NCBI RefSeq assembly: GCF_003260265.1
Contig: NZ_QITQ01000024.1
Location: 1 to 40,219 of the forward strand
Direction: 5' to 3'
DNA: 40,219 nucleotides
DNA from: Roseovarius amoyensis
Lineage (GTDB): Bacteria; Pseudomonadota; Alphaproteobacteria; Rhodobacterales; Rhodobacteraceae
A program made the translations under genes and the position numbers. This document shows positions 15,508 through 23,071 of this stretch, one piece after another; the stretch's first letter is position 1, and the number at the start of each line of letters is the position of its first letter. The notes under the pieces were generated by a model, which did not search any database, had not been told where the DNA came from, and saw only the letters and a program-made list of their open reading frames with translations.

Positions 15508-15533
15508 GGAACCATTCATTGCGCAACGGCGTT
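15508..15533 (+). promoter_or_regulatory. EcfG-type promoter for the entericidin-like gene
   Basis: GGAAC at 15508-15512, 17-base spacer, CGTT at 15530-15533 followed by T. ATG 15567 is 34 bases downstream. Confidence 0.75.
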
Positions 15534-15566
15534 TCATTTGCACAAGATAATGAATTGGAGGCTGAC

Positions 15567-15731
15567 ATGATCCGCAAGCGCATATCCCTTCTGTCCCTTA
15601 TCGCCCTGGCCGTGGTTGCCGCTTGCAAATTCGTCAAGGCCCGGACCGACGCGTCAAGAACTCCGGCGGGACAGGCCCGGAACCCGGCACCGATGCGCGG
15701 TATCGGGACCCGGCCGGGCCTGTCTGGCTGA
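15567..15731 (+). CDS. Entericidin-like lipoprotein, probably frameshifted
   Basis: ATG 15567 (preceded by TTGGAGG) starts a short lipoprotein: MIRKRISLLSLIALAVVAAC, with a clear lipobox VVAAC and Cys20 as the lipid site. Entericidin A/B relatives continue C-x-TVKGAG-x-D-x-KNSGEAI. Here the direct frame turns into KFVKARTDASRTPAGQ, while the next frame reads RRVKNSGG (around 15645-15670). A one-base change near 15635 would restore the family motif. As it stands the product is a 54-residue lipoprotein with an unrelated tail, so it may be nonfunctional. A perfect EcfG-type promoter precedes it, as for other stress-induced entericidins. Confidence 0.6.
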   Translation: MIRKRISLLSLIALAVVAACKFVKARTDASRTPAGQARNPAPMRGIGTRPGLSG

Positions 15732-15884
15732 AAACCGGGCTCTCGACCCAACGTCGACGACCCCCACCTGCCGCATCGCACCGGCGCGCTGTGGGTTGGC
15801 CCCCAATCCCGTCGTCGTCCAAACCCGAAAAACACATGAACAGCGGCTGTCGCCCACGCGGCTGACAGTTCCCCCCCGGCGCTG

Positions 15885-17732
15885 TCAGCCCTCGCGCGTA
15901 TCGGCCAGTGCCCCCAGGACCGCCCAGGCCAGCACCCGTTCGCGCGGTGCCCTGACATCGGCAAGCCGCAGCCGGTCGAGGCAGGCATCGGCAACGGTAT
16001 CGCGGGAAGTGCGCATGCCGCGCAGCACAAGGCCCGCCAGCCTCAGCGGCGCGCGTTGCGACCGTTGCAGCAGCGCCAGCGCCGGCAACAATGCCTGTTC
16101 CGTATCGGTGAAATCCGTGCCGAAGGGAAACGCCGGCAGATGTTCCCGCCGGCGCCACGGCCGCAGCCAGCGCGCCAGTCGCTCGGGCGTGTTGTTTTGC
16201 GATCCGGCGGGTACGAACGCATCAGGCGCGACCTTGTCGGCGGATTTCGCGCGTTTGAGCAGCTGATCCTGAAACCGGCTGTCGGCGATGGCGATCATTG
16301 CCAGAACCGCCTGATCGTCGGGCACGCCGCGCAGATCGGCGACCCCGTATTCGGTGACGACGATATCGCGCAGGTGGCGCGGGATGGTTTCGTGCGGGTG
16401 GTCCCAGACGACGTTGGATTGCACCCCGCCCTTGCCGTCGCGAGTGGCGTTCAGGGTGATGATCGAGCGAGCACCGTCCAGCGCATGGGCCTGATCGACA
16501 AAATTGAACTGACCGCCCACGCCGCTGACGGTTTCGCCAGCACTTGTGCTGTCCGAAACCACGCCGCCAAGCGCGGTGACCTTCATCGCCGAGTTGACGA
16601 ACCGGGCATCGCCGCGCGCGGCGCGCCTGGCCGCCTCGTTACCATAAAGCTGGTTGGTAAAGGACACCGGCATCATGCCGATCTTTGCACGCTCGGGCAG
16701 CGGCATGTTGCGCAGCCTGGCATAGAAATCGCGGCTTTCCACGAAAAACCCGGCATGGATCGCGACGCCGTCGACCTCGCGCTTGACGATGTTGGCGCGC
16801 ATCAACTGCACTATGCCGTCGACCAGCATTTCGGTCACTGAGTAAAGCCCTTTCTCGAACGGCTGCGTTTCGGTCCGGCCGGTGGGGCCAGTGAAAGGGC
16901 CTTCGGCGAGGATGCGCCGCAGCGTGTCGGGCGCGTCGTGCCGCAAGATCAGCGCCGACGCGATGGCATCGCCGATCGAGCCGATACCGATCTGCAGCGT
17001 ACCGCCGTCGCGCACGAGCTGGGACACGTGCAACCCTATCGCGTGATCCGCCAGCGACACCGGGCGCTTGACCGCCGAAAACAGCTCGAACTGGGTTTCG
17101 GGATCGTCGAGCAGCAGGTCGATTTCGCCGCTGCCGATCTCGCCACTGCCCGGCATGAACGGCAGCTCGGGGTTGACCTCGGCCGCGATCAGAAAATCCG
17201 CCTTGCCCGCGTGCCGGGCCTTCAGCAGATCCGCCGTGATGTCGGTATTGCCCGACAGGCTGAAACGGCCGTCTTCCCGCGCAACAAGCTGTGCCAGCAC
17301 GTTGGGCCGGCGGTCGATCAGGTAATGAAGCGCATGGGTATAGTTCGCCGGGATATAGGCCTGTTGTGCCGGCCCGTACCCCAGCCAGCGGCCGGCGAGG
17401 AAAAAGAACTCGTGCACGGCGATATTGTCGGGCAGGCCGCCGCTGCGCAGCAGTTCGGCATAGCGAAGGGGTGGATAGGCACCGAACAGCCGGTCCAGCG
17501 CCGGGGACAGGAACCGGTTCTCCAGGTCGCCCGACGGTGCGGGGCGCTCCAGCGTCAGGGCGGTGAATATCTCAAGTCGCAGGTCCGGATCCTGCAACGC
17601 CCGATCCACCAGCGCGTTGACGATGGTATTGGCCTTGCCCAGCCCCAGCGGCAACCCCAGGCGGATATCGCGGCCGACCCGCGCGACGATGGTGTCCACC
17701 AGGGTTTCGGCATCGGTGAAATTTTCGGTCAT
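15885..17732 (-). CDS. Acetyl-CoA hydrolase/transferase family protein
   Basis: This 615-residue member of the class I CoA-transferase superfamily moves CoA between acetyl and another acyl group or hydrolyses acetyl-CoA. It has SLADHAIGLHVSQLVRDGGT then LQIGIGSIGDA in the first half. In the second half are the glycine loop VSGVGGQFNFVDQAHALDGA, the metal/CoA region NVVWDHPHETIPR, and IVVTEYGVADLRG. The C-terminal 130 residues (after about 485) extend beyond the short acetate CoA-transferases and match the larger family form. Which acyl partner it uses cannot be told. It precedes no other gene in the same operon closely (104 bases downstream of the flavoprotein gene), and no EcfG-type promoter was found. 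Confidence 0.85.
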   Translation of the reverse strand: MTENFTDAETLVDTIVARVGRDIRLGLPLGLGKANTIVNALVDRALQDPDLRLEIFTALTLERPAPSGDLENRFLSPALDRLFGAYPPLRYAELLRSGGLPDNIAVHEFFFLAGRWLGYGPAQQAYIPANYTHALHYLIDRRPNVLAQLVAREDGRFSLSGNTDITADLLKARHAGKADFLIAAEVNPELPFMPGSGEIGSGEIDLLLDDPETQFELFSAVKRPVSLADHAIGLHVSQLVRDGGTLQIGIGSIGDAIASALILRHDAPDTLRRILAEGPFTGPTGRTETQPFEKGLYSVTEMLVDGIVQLMRANIVKREVDGVAIHAGFFVESRDFYARLRNMPLPERAKIGMMPVSFTNQLYGNEAARRAARGDARFVNSAMKVTALGGVVSDSTSAGETVSGVGGQFNFVDQAHALDGARSIITLNATRDGKGGVQSNVVWDHPHETIPRHLRDIVVTEYGVADLRGVPDDQAVLAMIAIADSRFQDQLLKRAKSADKVAPDAFVPAGSQNNTPERLARWLRPWRRREHLPAFPFGTDFTDTEQALLPALALLQRSQRAPLRLAGLVLRGMRTSRDTVADACLDRLRLADVRAPRERVLAWAVLGALADTREG

Positions 17733-17836
17733 GACCAGAATGTCATCCTTGTCCTATGCGCCGCTATGGGGCCACCTGAGGCAGCTGCGTTTCACTGCGC
17801 TTGCTGTAATTCCACCATCCCTGTCACGCCACCGCG

Positions 17837-19270
17837 TCAGCAGCCCGGAATATAGCCGTCGTCGCGGCCCCAGGGGCGCGGTTCCCTTAGCCGCTCACAC
17901 AATTCACGCAGCGCGGGTTTCAGTCCCTCTTCCAGCGTCGGGTGATAGAACGGCATCTCCAGCAGGCGCGGCACGGTCATTTCCGCCTCTATCGCCCAGC
18001 ACAGCAGATGCGCCAGATGCTCGGCATCAGGCAGGCACATCTCGGCACCGGCCAGTTGCCCCCCATCCCTGTGCGCGAACAGGCGAACACAGCCGTGATT
18101 GCGGCCCTCGGTAACGGCGCGGCCCTGGTCTTTGAAACTGGCGCTGCCGGAAACATATCCATCGTCATCATGGTCCGGCACCGTACCGAGACTGGCAGCA
18201 ATAGGCCGGGTAAAGACGATAGACAGCGGGGTTTTCCGGCGACTGTGCGCCACGTCGGGCCAGCTGGCGGCGTTGCGTCCGGCGATGGTGCCTTCGTCCG
18301 CAGCCTCGTGCAGCAACGGGCGGTCGTGGTTGGCGTCGCCGGCAATGAACACCGGCACGTCCCCGCATTGCATGGTCGCGGCATCGAATACCGGGGTGCC
18401 GTGATCGTCCAGCGCCAGTCCGGCGGCCAGCAGATCGAGATCCTTCAGATTGGGCGGCCGTCCCGCCGCCACCAGTACGCGCGAAACCTCGATCTTGCCG
18501 GATGATGTGCCCTGCCAGGACAGTTTCACACCGTCGCCGGCCGGTTCGGCGGCAACGTCGACGCCCAGATGGATCGGGAATTCTTTTGACAGGATGTCCT
18601 GCAACCGCTTGCTCACATCATTGAGCTGTAGCGCGGCGACGGAACTGCCCCGGTCGAAAACGGTCACATCGACCCCCAGCCGCGCCATGGCCTGCGCCAG
18701 TTCCAACCCCAGCGGTCCGGCCCCCACCACCCCCAGGGAAGTCGGCAGCGTCTCGATCTCGAACACGCTTTCATTGGTCAGCAGCCTGTCGCCCAGCCCG
18801 CTGAACGTGTCGGGCACGGCGCGCACGGCGCCCGTGGCGATGACTATCGCGCGGGCGTTCACGCGCTGGCCGTTGTCCAGCTTCAGCGTGCCGGGGCCGG
18901 TGAACCTGGCCCTTGCCCTGATGCGAGCATCTGCGGGCAGCTTCTCGATCCGCCTCTTGGTGGCATCGACGAACCTGTCGCGATGGTGGCGCAGGCGCGC
19001 CATCACCGCTGCCCCGTCCACCTGTGCACTGGCGTCGATTCCCATCTGCCCCGCATGCACGACCCGATGCGCGGCATCGGCGGCCGCGATCAGCAGCTTG
19101 GAGGGCATGCAGCCCACGGCGGCACATGTGGTGCCACGGAACTCGGGGTCGATCAGCAGGGTGCTGGCGCCCGCCTTTTGGGCATTGCGCTGTGCCACCA
19201 GCCCGGCCGTTCCGGCGCCGATGATGGCGACGTCGCAGGTCAGGGTGGCATCGTCGTGGGGATCGGTCAT
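17837..19270 (-). CDS. Dihydrolipoyl dehydrogenase-like FAD/NAD(P) disulfide oxidoreductase
   Basis: This 477-residue class I flavoprotein disulfide reductase has FAD motif GAGTAG (18-23), redox pair Cys49 and Cys54 in GTTCAAVGCMPSKLL, NAD-binding motif GAGPLG (about 181-186), second FAD motif VFIAGDAN, and C-terminal HPTLEEGL carrying the His/Glu acid-base pair. Canonical lipoamide dehydrogenases have CLNVGC; CAAVGC here suggests a divergent substrate. It is not next to 2-oxoacid dehydrogenase genes, so it is a stand-alone paralogue, possibly redox-defence related (mycothiol/glutathione-like or mercuric-reductase-like enzymes share the fold). Confidence 0.85.
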   Translation of the reverse strand: MTDPHDDATLTCDVAIIGAGTAGLVAQRNAQKAGASTLLIDPEFRGTTCAAVGCMPSKLLIAAADAAHRVVHAGQMGIDASAQVDGAAVMARLRHHRDRFVDATKRRIEKLPADARIRARARFTGPGTLKLDNGQRVNARAIVIATGAVRAVPDTFSGLGDRLLTNESVFEIETLPTSLGVVGAGPLGLELAQAMARLGVDVTVFDRGSSVAALQLNDVSKRLQDILSKEFPIHLGVDVAAEPAGDGVKLSWQGTSSGKIEVSRVLVAAGRPPNLKDLDLLAAGLALDDHGTPVFDAATMQCGDVPVFIAGDANHDRPLLHEAADEGTIAGRNAASWPDVAHSRRKTPLSIVFTRPIAASLGTVPDHDDDGYVSGSASFKDQGRAVTEGRNHGCVRLFAHRDGGQLAGAEMCLPDAEHLAHLLCWAIEAEMTVPRLLEMPFYHPTLEEGLKPALRELCERLREPRPWGRDDGYIPGC

Positions 19271-19354
19271 GGCTTGGCTCCTTTGTCGGCAGGTGCGGTT
19301 CGCCGCGCCGCGCGGATGCCACGTCTGGGGGTTGCGGCGGGCAGGGGCGGTGCA

Positions 19355-19379
19355 GGAACCACCGCCGTTGTCACGCGTT
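19355..19379 (+). promoter_or_regulatory. EcfG-type promoter for the 67-residue membrane protein
   Basis: GGAAC at 19355-19359, 16-base spacer, CGTT at 19376-19379. ATG 19433 lies 54 bases downstream. Confidence 0.7.
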
Positions 19380-19432
19380 GGTCACGTGACGCGATCAGGC
19401 GGGTCGCGCATGAACGAAAGGAAAGGCAGATC

Positions 19433-19636
19433 ATGTCATCCCCCAAGACGAACATCGAAAAGCAGACGAAAAGACATCGCGGCCCGTTGATCGGCGTCGG
19501 CCTGGCCATCCTGTTCGGCGCGATATTCATGGTCCTGATCCTGAACAGCGCAATCCCCGACGACGAAGACGGATCGCCGGACGGCACTCAGCCCCCGTTC
19601 GAAGAGAGCATCGGCGAAGAAGCCCAGCCCGAATAG
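19433..19636 (+). CDS. Small single-span membrane protein, stress-regulated
   Basis: The 67-residue protein has a basic N-terminus (SSPKTNIEKQTKRHRG), one membrane helix (about 19-40, LIGVGLAILFGAIFMVLIL) and a strongly acidic, proline-rich tail (DDEDGSPDGTQPPFEESIG). AAAGGAAAGG just before ATG 19433 is a good ribosome binding site. It is the only gene behind a consensus EcfG-type promoter and sits between two minus-strand metabolic genes. I do not recognise a family. The topology predicts the acidic tail in the periplasm. Confidence 0.65.
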   Translation: MSSPKTNIEKQTKRHRGPLIGVGLAILFGAIFMVLILNSAIPDDEDGSPDGTQPPFEESIGEEAQPE

Positions 19637-19697
19637 GTGACCCTGAACCGCGCGCGGCACCCGTCTGGCGTGAGGATGGCGGCAGCCCTGCATCGCC

Positions 19698-21785
19698 TCA
19701 ATCCATCTCGTCCCATCCCGGATCGGGCGCAAAGCGATTGCCGTGTTCCCGCGCCAGCGCGGTCAGCCGGTCGCGGATCTCGGCGGTGCCGCGCATCCGG
19801 GCATAGCGCATCGGCCCGCCACGAAACGGCGCGAACCCGGCGCCGAATATCATCGCCGCGTCGATCTGGTCGGCATCCGAGGCCACGCCCTTGCGCCGAC
19901 ATTCCACGCAGGCATCCAGCAGAGGCAGGATCAGCCGGTCGATCCAGCCGTCCTCGGGCTCGGGGCGGGCGGCGCTCTTTTCCGGCTCGCCCTCGTCCCA
20001 AGTGTAAAGCCCTTTGCCGGATTTTCGGCCCAGCCTGTCGCCCTCTTCGACCATCTCGCGAAACCAGGCGGGCACCTCGGCCAGCGGCTTGTTGATCTGG
20101 CCGGCCAGGCTGTCGGCGACATGCAGGCAGATGTCCAGGCCGATCCGGTCGGCCAGTTCCACCGGCCCCATCGGCATACCGAACCGTTCGGCGATATTGT
20201 CGACGGTTTCCTTTGTCAGCCCTTCGTCAAGCAACACCAGCGATTCCAACAGATAGGGTGTCAGCGCGCGGTTGACCAGGAAACCGGGTGCGGCCGCGAC
20301 CCGCGCGGGCAGCTTGCCGATGGCGCCGCAGAACGCCGCCAGCCGGTCACCCACGGTGCTGAAGGTGTCGGCGTGGCTGACCACCTCGACCAGGGGCATC
20401 TTTGCGACCGGGTTGAAAAAGTGCAGCCCGCCAAACCGCGATGGCCGCCGCAGCGGTTCGGCCAGCCGGTTCAGCGGCAGGCTGGAGGTGTTGGTTGCAA
20501 GGATGGCGGTGGGACGCATCGCCGCTTCCAGATCGGCGTGAATGGTGGTCTTGGCCGCTATGTCCTCGGGCCCCGCCTCGATCACCAGATCGGCCGCCGG
20601 CACGCCGTCGCCGCCCGGATCGGGGATCAGCCGATCCAGCGCATCGCGCGTTTCGATCGAACTAAGATGCTGATCTTTGCAGATGGCTGCGGCACGACCC
20701 AGTGCGCGACCGATGGCCTGAGGATCGGGGTCGAACAGCGTCACCCTCTTGCCCTTTATCGCGCACCATGCCGCGATTTCGCCGCCCATCGTGCCGGCGC
20801 CGGCCACGTGGACATGCCCGATGGCATCGTCGCCTGCTGCATCAGATTTCAGCCGCTGGCGCAGATGAAAGACGCGGATCAGTTCGCGCGCGGTGTCGCT
20901 GGCCAGCAGCCTCGCAAAGGACCCGATTTCGCCGTTCTGCATCGCGCTGCGGTCACCATGGTGTTCCTCCCACAGGTCGATCAGCGCATAGGGCGCGGGG
21001 TAATGTTCGCGCGGCGCACGGCCCCCGGCCGAGGCCCGCATACGCCGCGCGGCAATACCGCGGGCCGCCGCCATCGACATGGCCCGATCCGACAGGCCCG
21101 GCCGCTCGTCCTTCAGCTTGCCGGCGCAGGCGGCCTTGACCGCGTTGGCGACATGGCGCTCCTCTACCACCTGGTCGGCAATGCCCAGTTTCATGGCCTT
21201 GACGGTGTGCGCGCTCTTGCCGGTCAGCATCAGGGTCATCGCCTCAAGCGTGTCGATCCGTTCGGACAGGCGGAACGTGCCGCCCAGACCAGGGTGCAGG
21301 CCCAGGTTGACCTCTGGAAAGGCGAAATGCGCGCCATCAGTCGCGATGATCCGGTCACAGGCAAGCGCAATCTCAAAGCCCGCGCCAAGTGCCGCGCCAT
21401 GCACCACCGCAACGGTCGGACAATCCAGCGCCTCGAGCCGGTCCAGCACGTCATGTCCCTGGCGCAACAGCGCCTCGGCCTCTTCGGGGTCGGTCATGTC
21501 CGACAGCATTTCAATATCCGCTCCGGCGGCGAACCCCGACAGCTTGGCCGAGCGGATCACCACGCAGGCGGGCGGGTTGTTGCCAATCTGGTCGAGCTGA
21601 TCTGACAGCCCCTCGATCACGTCGCGCGATACGGTGTTGGTGTCGCTGCCGGCCACATCCAGCAGCAGCCAGACGACATCATCATCGTCGCGCGCCGCGC
21701 GCCAGCCCTTTTGCCGCGTGGCATCGCGGGCCGGGCCCAGTTCCAGTTTCACCTCGCCCAGATGATCCAGCACAGGCCCGGTCAT
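19698..21785 (-). CDS. fadJ: Bifunctional enoyl-CoA hydratase / 3-hydroxyacyl-CoA dehydrogenase (FadJ/FadB type)
   Basis: This 695-residue beta-oxidation enzyme hydrates trans-2-enoyl-CoA and oxidises the 3-hydroxyacyl-CoA with NAD. The N-terminal crotonase domain has the oxyanion-hole region VHGAALGAGFEIALACDRII and FPEVNLGLHPGLGGTFRL with its catalytic Glu. From about residue 320 comes the dehydrogenase with NAD motif GAGTMGGEIA, then the HFFNPVAKMPLVEVV segment with the catalytic His. ATG 21785 was chosen because GAGGAGG lies just upstream and it overlaps the thiolase stop (ATGA). It is the last gene of the acyl-CoA dehydrogenase, thiolase, fadJ operon. Confidence 0.9.
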   Translation of the reverse strand: MTGPVLDHLGEVKLELGPARDATRQKGWRAARDDDDVVWLLLDVAGSDTNTVSRDVIEGLSDQLDQIGNNPPACVVIRSAKLSGFAAGADIEMLSDMTDPEEAEALLRQGHDVLDRLEALDCPTVAVVHGAALGAGFEIALACDRIIATDGAHFAFPEVNLGLHPGLGGTFRLSERIDTLEAMTLMLTGKSAHTVKAMKLGIADQVVEERHVANAVKAACAGKLKDERPGLSDRAMSMAAARGIAARRMRASAGGRAPREHYPAPYALIDLWEEHHGDRSAMQNGEIGSFARLLASDTARELIRVFHLRQRLKSDAAGDDAIGHVHVAGAGTMGGEIAAWCAIKGKRVTLFDPDPQAIGRALGRAAAICKDQHLSSIETRDALDRLIPDPGGDGVPAADLVIEAGPEDIAAKTTIHADLEAAMRPTAILATNTSSLPLNRLAEPLRRPSRFGGLHFFNPVAKMPLVEVVSHADTFSTVGDRLAAFCGAIGKLPARVAAAPGFLVNRALTPYLLESLVLLDEGLTKETVDNIAERFGMPMGPVELADRIGLDICLHVADSLAGQINKPLAEVPAWFREMVEEGDRLGRKSGKGLYTWDEGEPEKSAARPEPEDGWIDRLILPLLDACVECRRKGVASDADQIDAAMIFGAGFAPFRGGPMRYARMRGTAEIRDRLTALAREHGNRFAPDPGWDEMD

Positions 21786-23071
21786 GATACCTCCTCCAGC
21801 AGCATTGCGCCGCCCTGACCGCCGCCGATGCATTCGGTGGCGATGCCGCGGGCCGTGCCCCGGCGGCACATCTCGTTGGCCAGGTGCAGCACGATCCGGT
21901 TGCCACTGGTGCCCACCGGATGACCCAGCGAAATGGCGCCGCCATCGACGTTCAGCCGGTCACGGTCGATCCGCCCGAACGGCGCATCGAGCCCCAGAAC
22001 CCGGGTGCAGAACGCCTCGTCCTCCCACGCGGCAAGACAGGCCAGAACCTGTGCGGCAAAGGCTTCGTTCAATTCCCACAGGCCGATATCGTCGCACGAC
22101 AACCCCTGCCGCCTGGCGATTTCCGTCGCGCACAGCACCGGCCCCAGCCCCATCACCGACGGGTCGAGCGCAGACCACGCGCTATCGACGATCCGCGCCA
22201 GCGGGGTCAGCCCGTGTTCCTCGACCGCCGCCTCGGAGGCCAGCACGACCCAGGACGCGCCATCGGTGATCTGCGAGGCATTGCCGGGCGTCACCTGGCC
22301 GTAGGGCTTTTCGAAAACCGGGGACAGCTTTGCCAGCGCCTCGGTACTGGTCTCGGGGCGCACGCCATCGTCGTGGTCGTATGCCTGCCCGTCCCGGTCA
22401 AAGGCGGTGATCACCTCGTCATCCAGCCGCCCCTCTTGCTGGGCCCGGGCCAGGCGGTGGTGGCTTTCCACCGCATAGGCATCGGCGGCCTCGCGCGTGA
22501 TGTTGAAACGGTGCGCCAGCACCTCGGCCGTCTGGCCCATGTTCAGATCGGTGATCGGGTCGGTAAGCCCGCGTTCCAGCCCGAACACGGGTTTCAGGAA
22601 ATCGGGCCGTATGTCGGCCACGGCGCGGGCGGTTTCCACGGCGCCTTTGGCCTGGGCGAATTCCGCGTACCATTCCACGGCCTCCTGCCGCAGGACCAGC
22701 GGTGCATGGCTCAGCGCCTCGGCGCCGCCGGCCAGGATCAGGTCGTGGGAGCCGTCGCGGATATAGCGGTAGGCGGTGTCGATCGACTGCATTCCCGAGC
22801 CACAGTTGATCTGGACGGTAAAGGCCACCATCGCCTCGCCCATCCCCAGGCGCAGGGCGGCAACGCGGGCGGGGTTCATTTCATCGGCGATGACGTTGAC
22901 GCAGCCCAGGATCACCAGGTCGAAGGCATCGCGCGCAAAGGGCTGGCGCAGCAGCAGCGGCCGCCCGCACTGCACCGCCAGGTCGACCGGGGTAAAGGGA
23001 CCCGGGCCACCACGCACCTTCAGAAACGGGGTTCGGGCACCATCGACGATATACACGGGTCGGGCGTTCAC
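21782..23071 (-). CDS. Acetyl-CoA C-acyltransferase (thiolase)
   Basis: This 429-residue thiolase cleaves 3-ketoacyl-CoA to acetyl-CoA and a shortened acyl-CoA. The nucleophile Cys is in VQINCGSGMQS (about 91), the His in ISLGHPVGTSGNR, and the second Cys in ATECIGGGQGGAML near the C-terminus. The start overlaps the acyl-CoA dehydrogenase stop and the stop overlaps the fadJ start, both by ATGA, so the three proteins are made in a coupled fashion. The slightly long form resembles FadI of the FadIJ complex rather than small biosynthetic thiolases. Confidence 0.9.
   Translation of the reverse strand: MNARPVYIVDGARTPFLKVRGGPGPFTPVDLAVQCGRPLLLRQPFARDAFDLVILGCVNVIADEMNPARVAALRLGMGEAMVAFTVQINCGSGMQSIDTAYRYIRDGSHDLILAGGAEALSHAPLVLRQEAVEWYAEFAQAKGAVETARAVADIRPDFLKPVFGLERGLTDPITDLNMGQTAEVLAHRFNITREAADAYAVESHHRLARAQQEGRLDDEVITAFDRDGQAYDHDDGVRPETSTEALAKLSPVFEKPYGQVTPGNASQITDGASWVVLASEAAVEEHGLTPLARIVDSAWSALDPSVMGLGPVLCATEIARRQGLSCDDIGLWELNEAFAAQVLACLAAWEDEAFCTRVLGLDAPFGRIDRDRLNVDGGAISLGHPVGTSGNRIVLHLANEMCRRGTARGIATECIGGGQGGAMLLEEVS

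Noticed and set aside
15860..15890. Hairpin GGCTGACAG / CTGTCAGCC near the end of the acetyl-CoA hydrolase gene
   Set aside because: The 13-base loop, overlap with the coding end and absence of a T run make it a weak terminator candidate.
19743..21605. Plus-strand open frame of 620 codons opposite fadJ
   Set aside because: It is the shadow of a well-conserved enzyme gene. The translation has no domain and an atypical His/Gln/Arg-rich composition.
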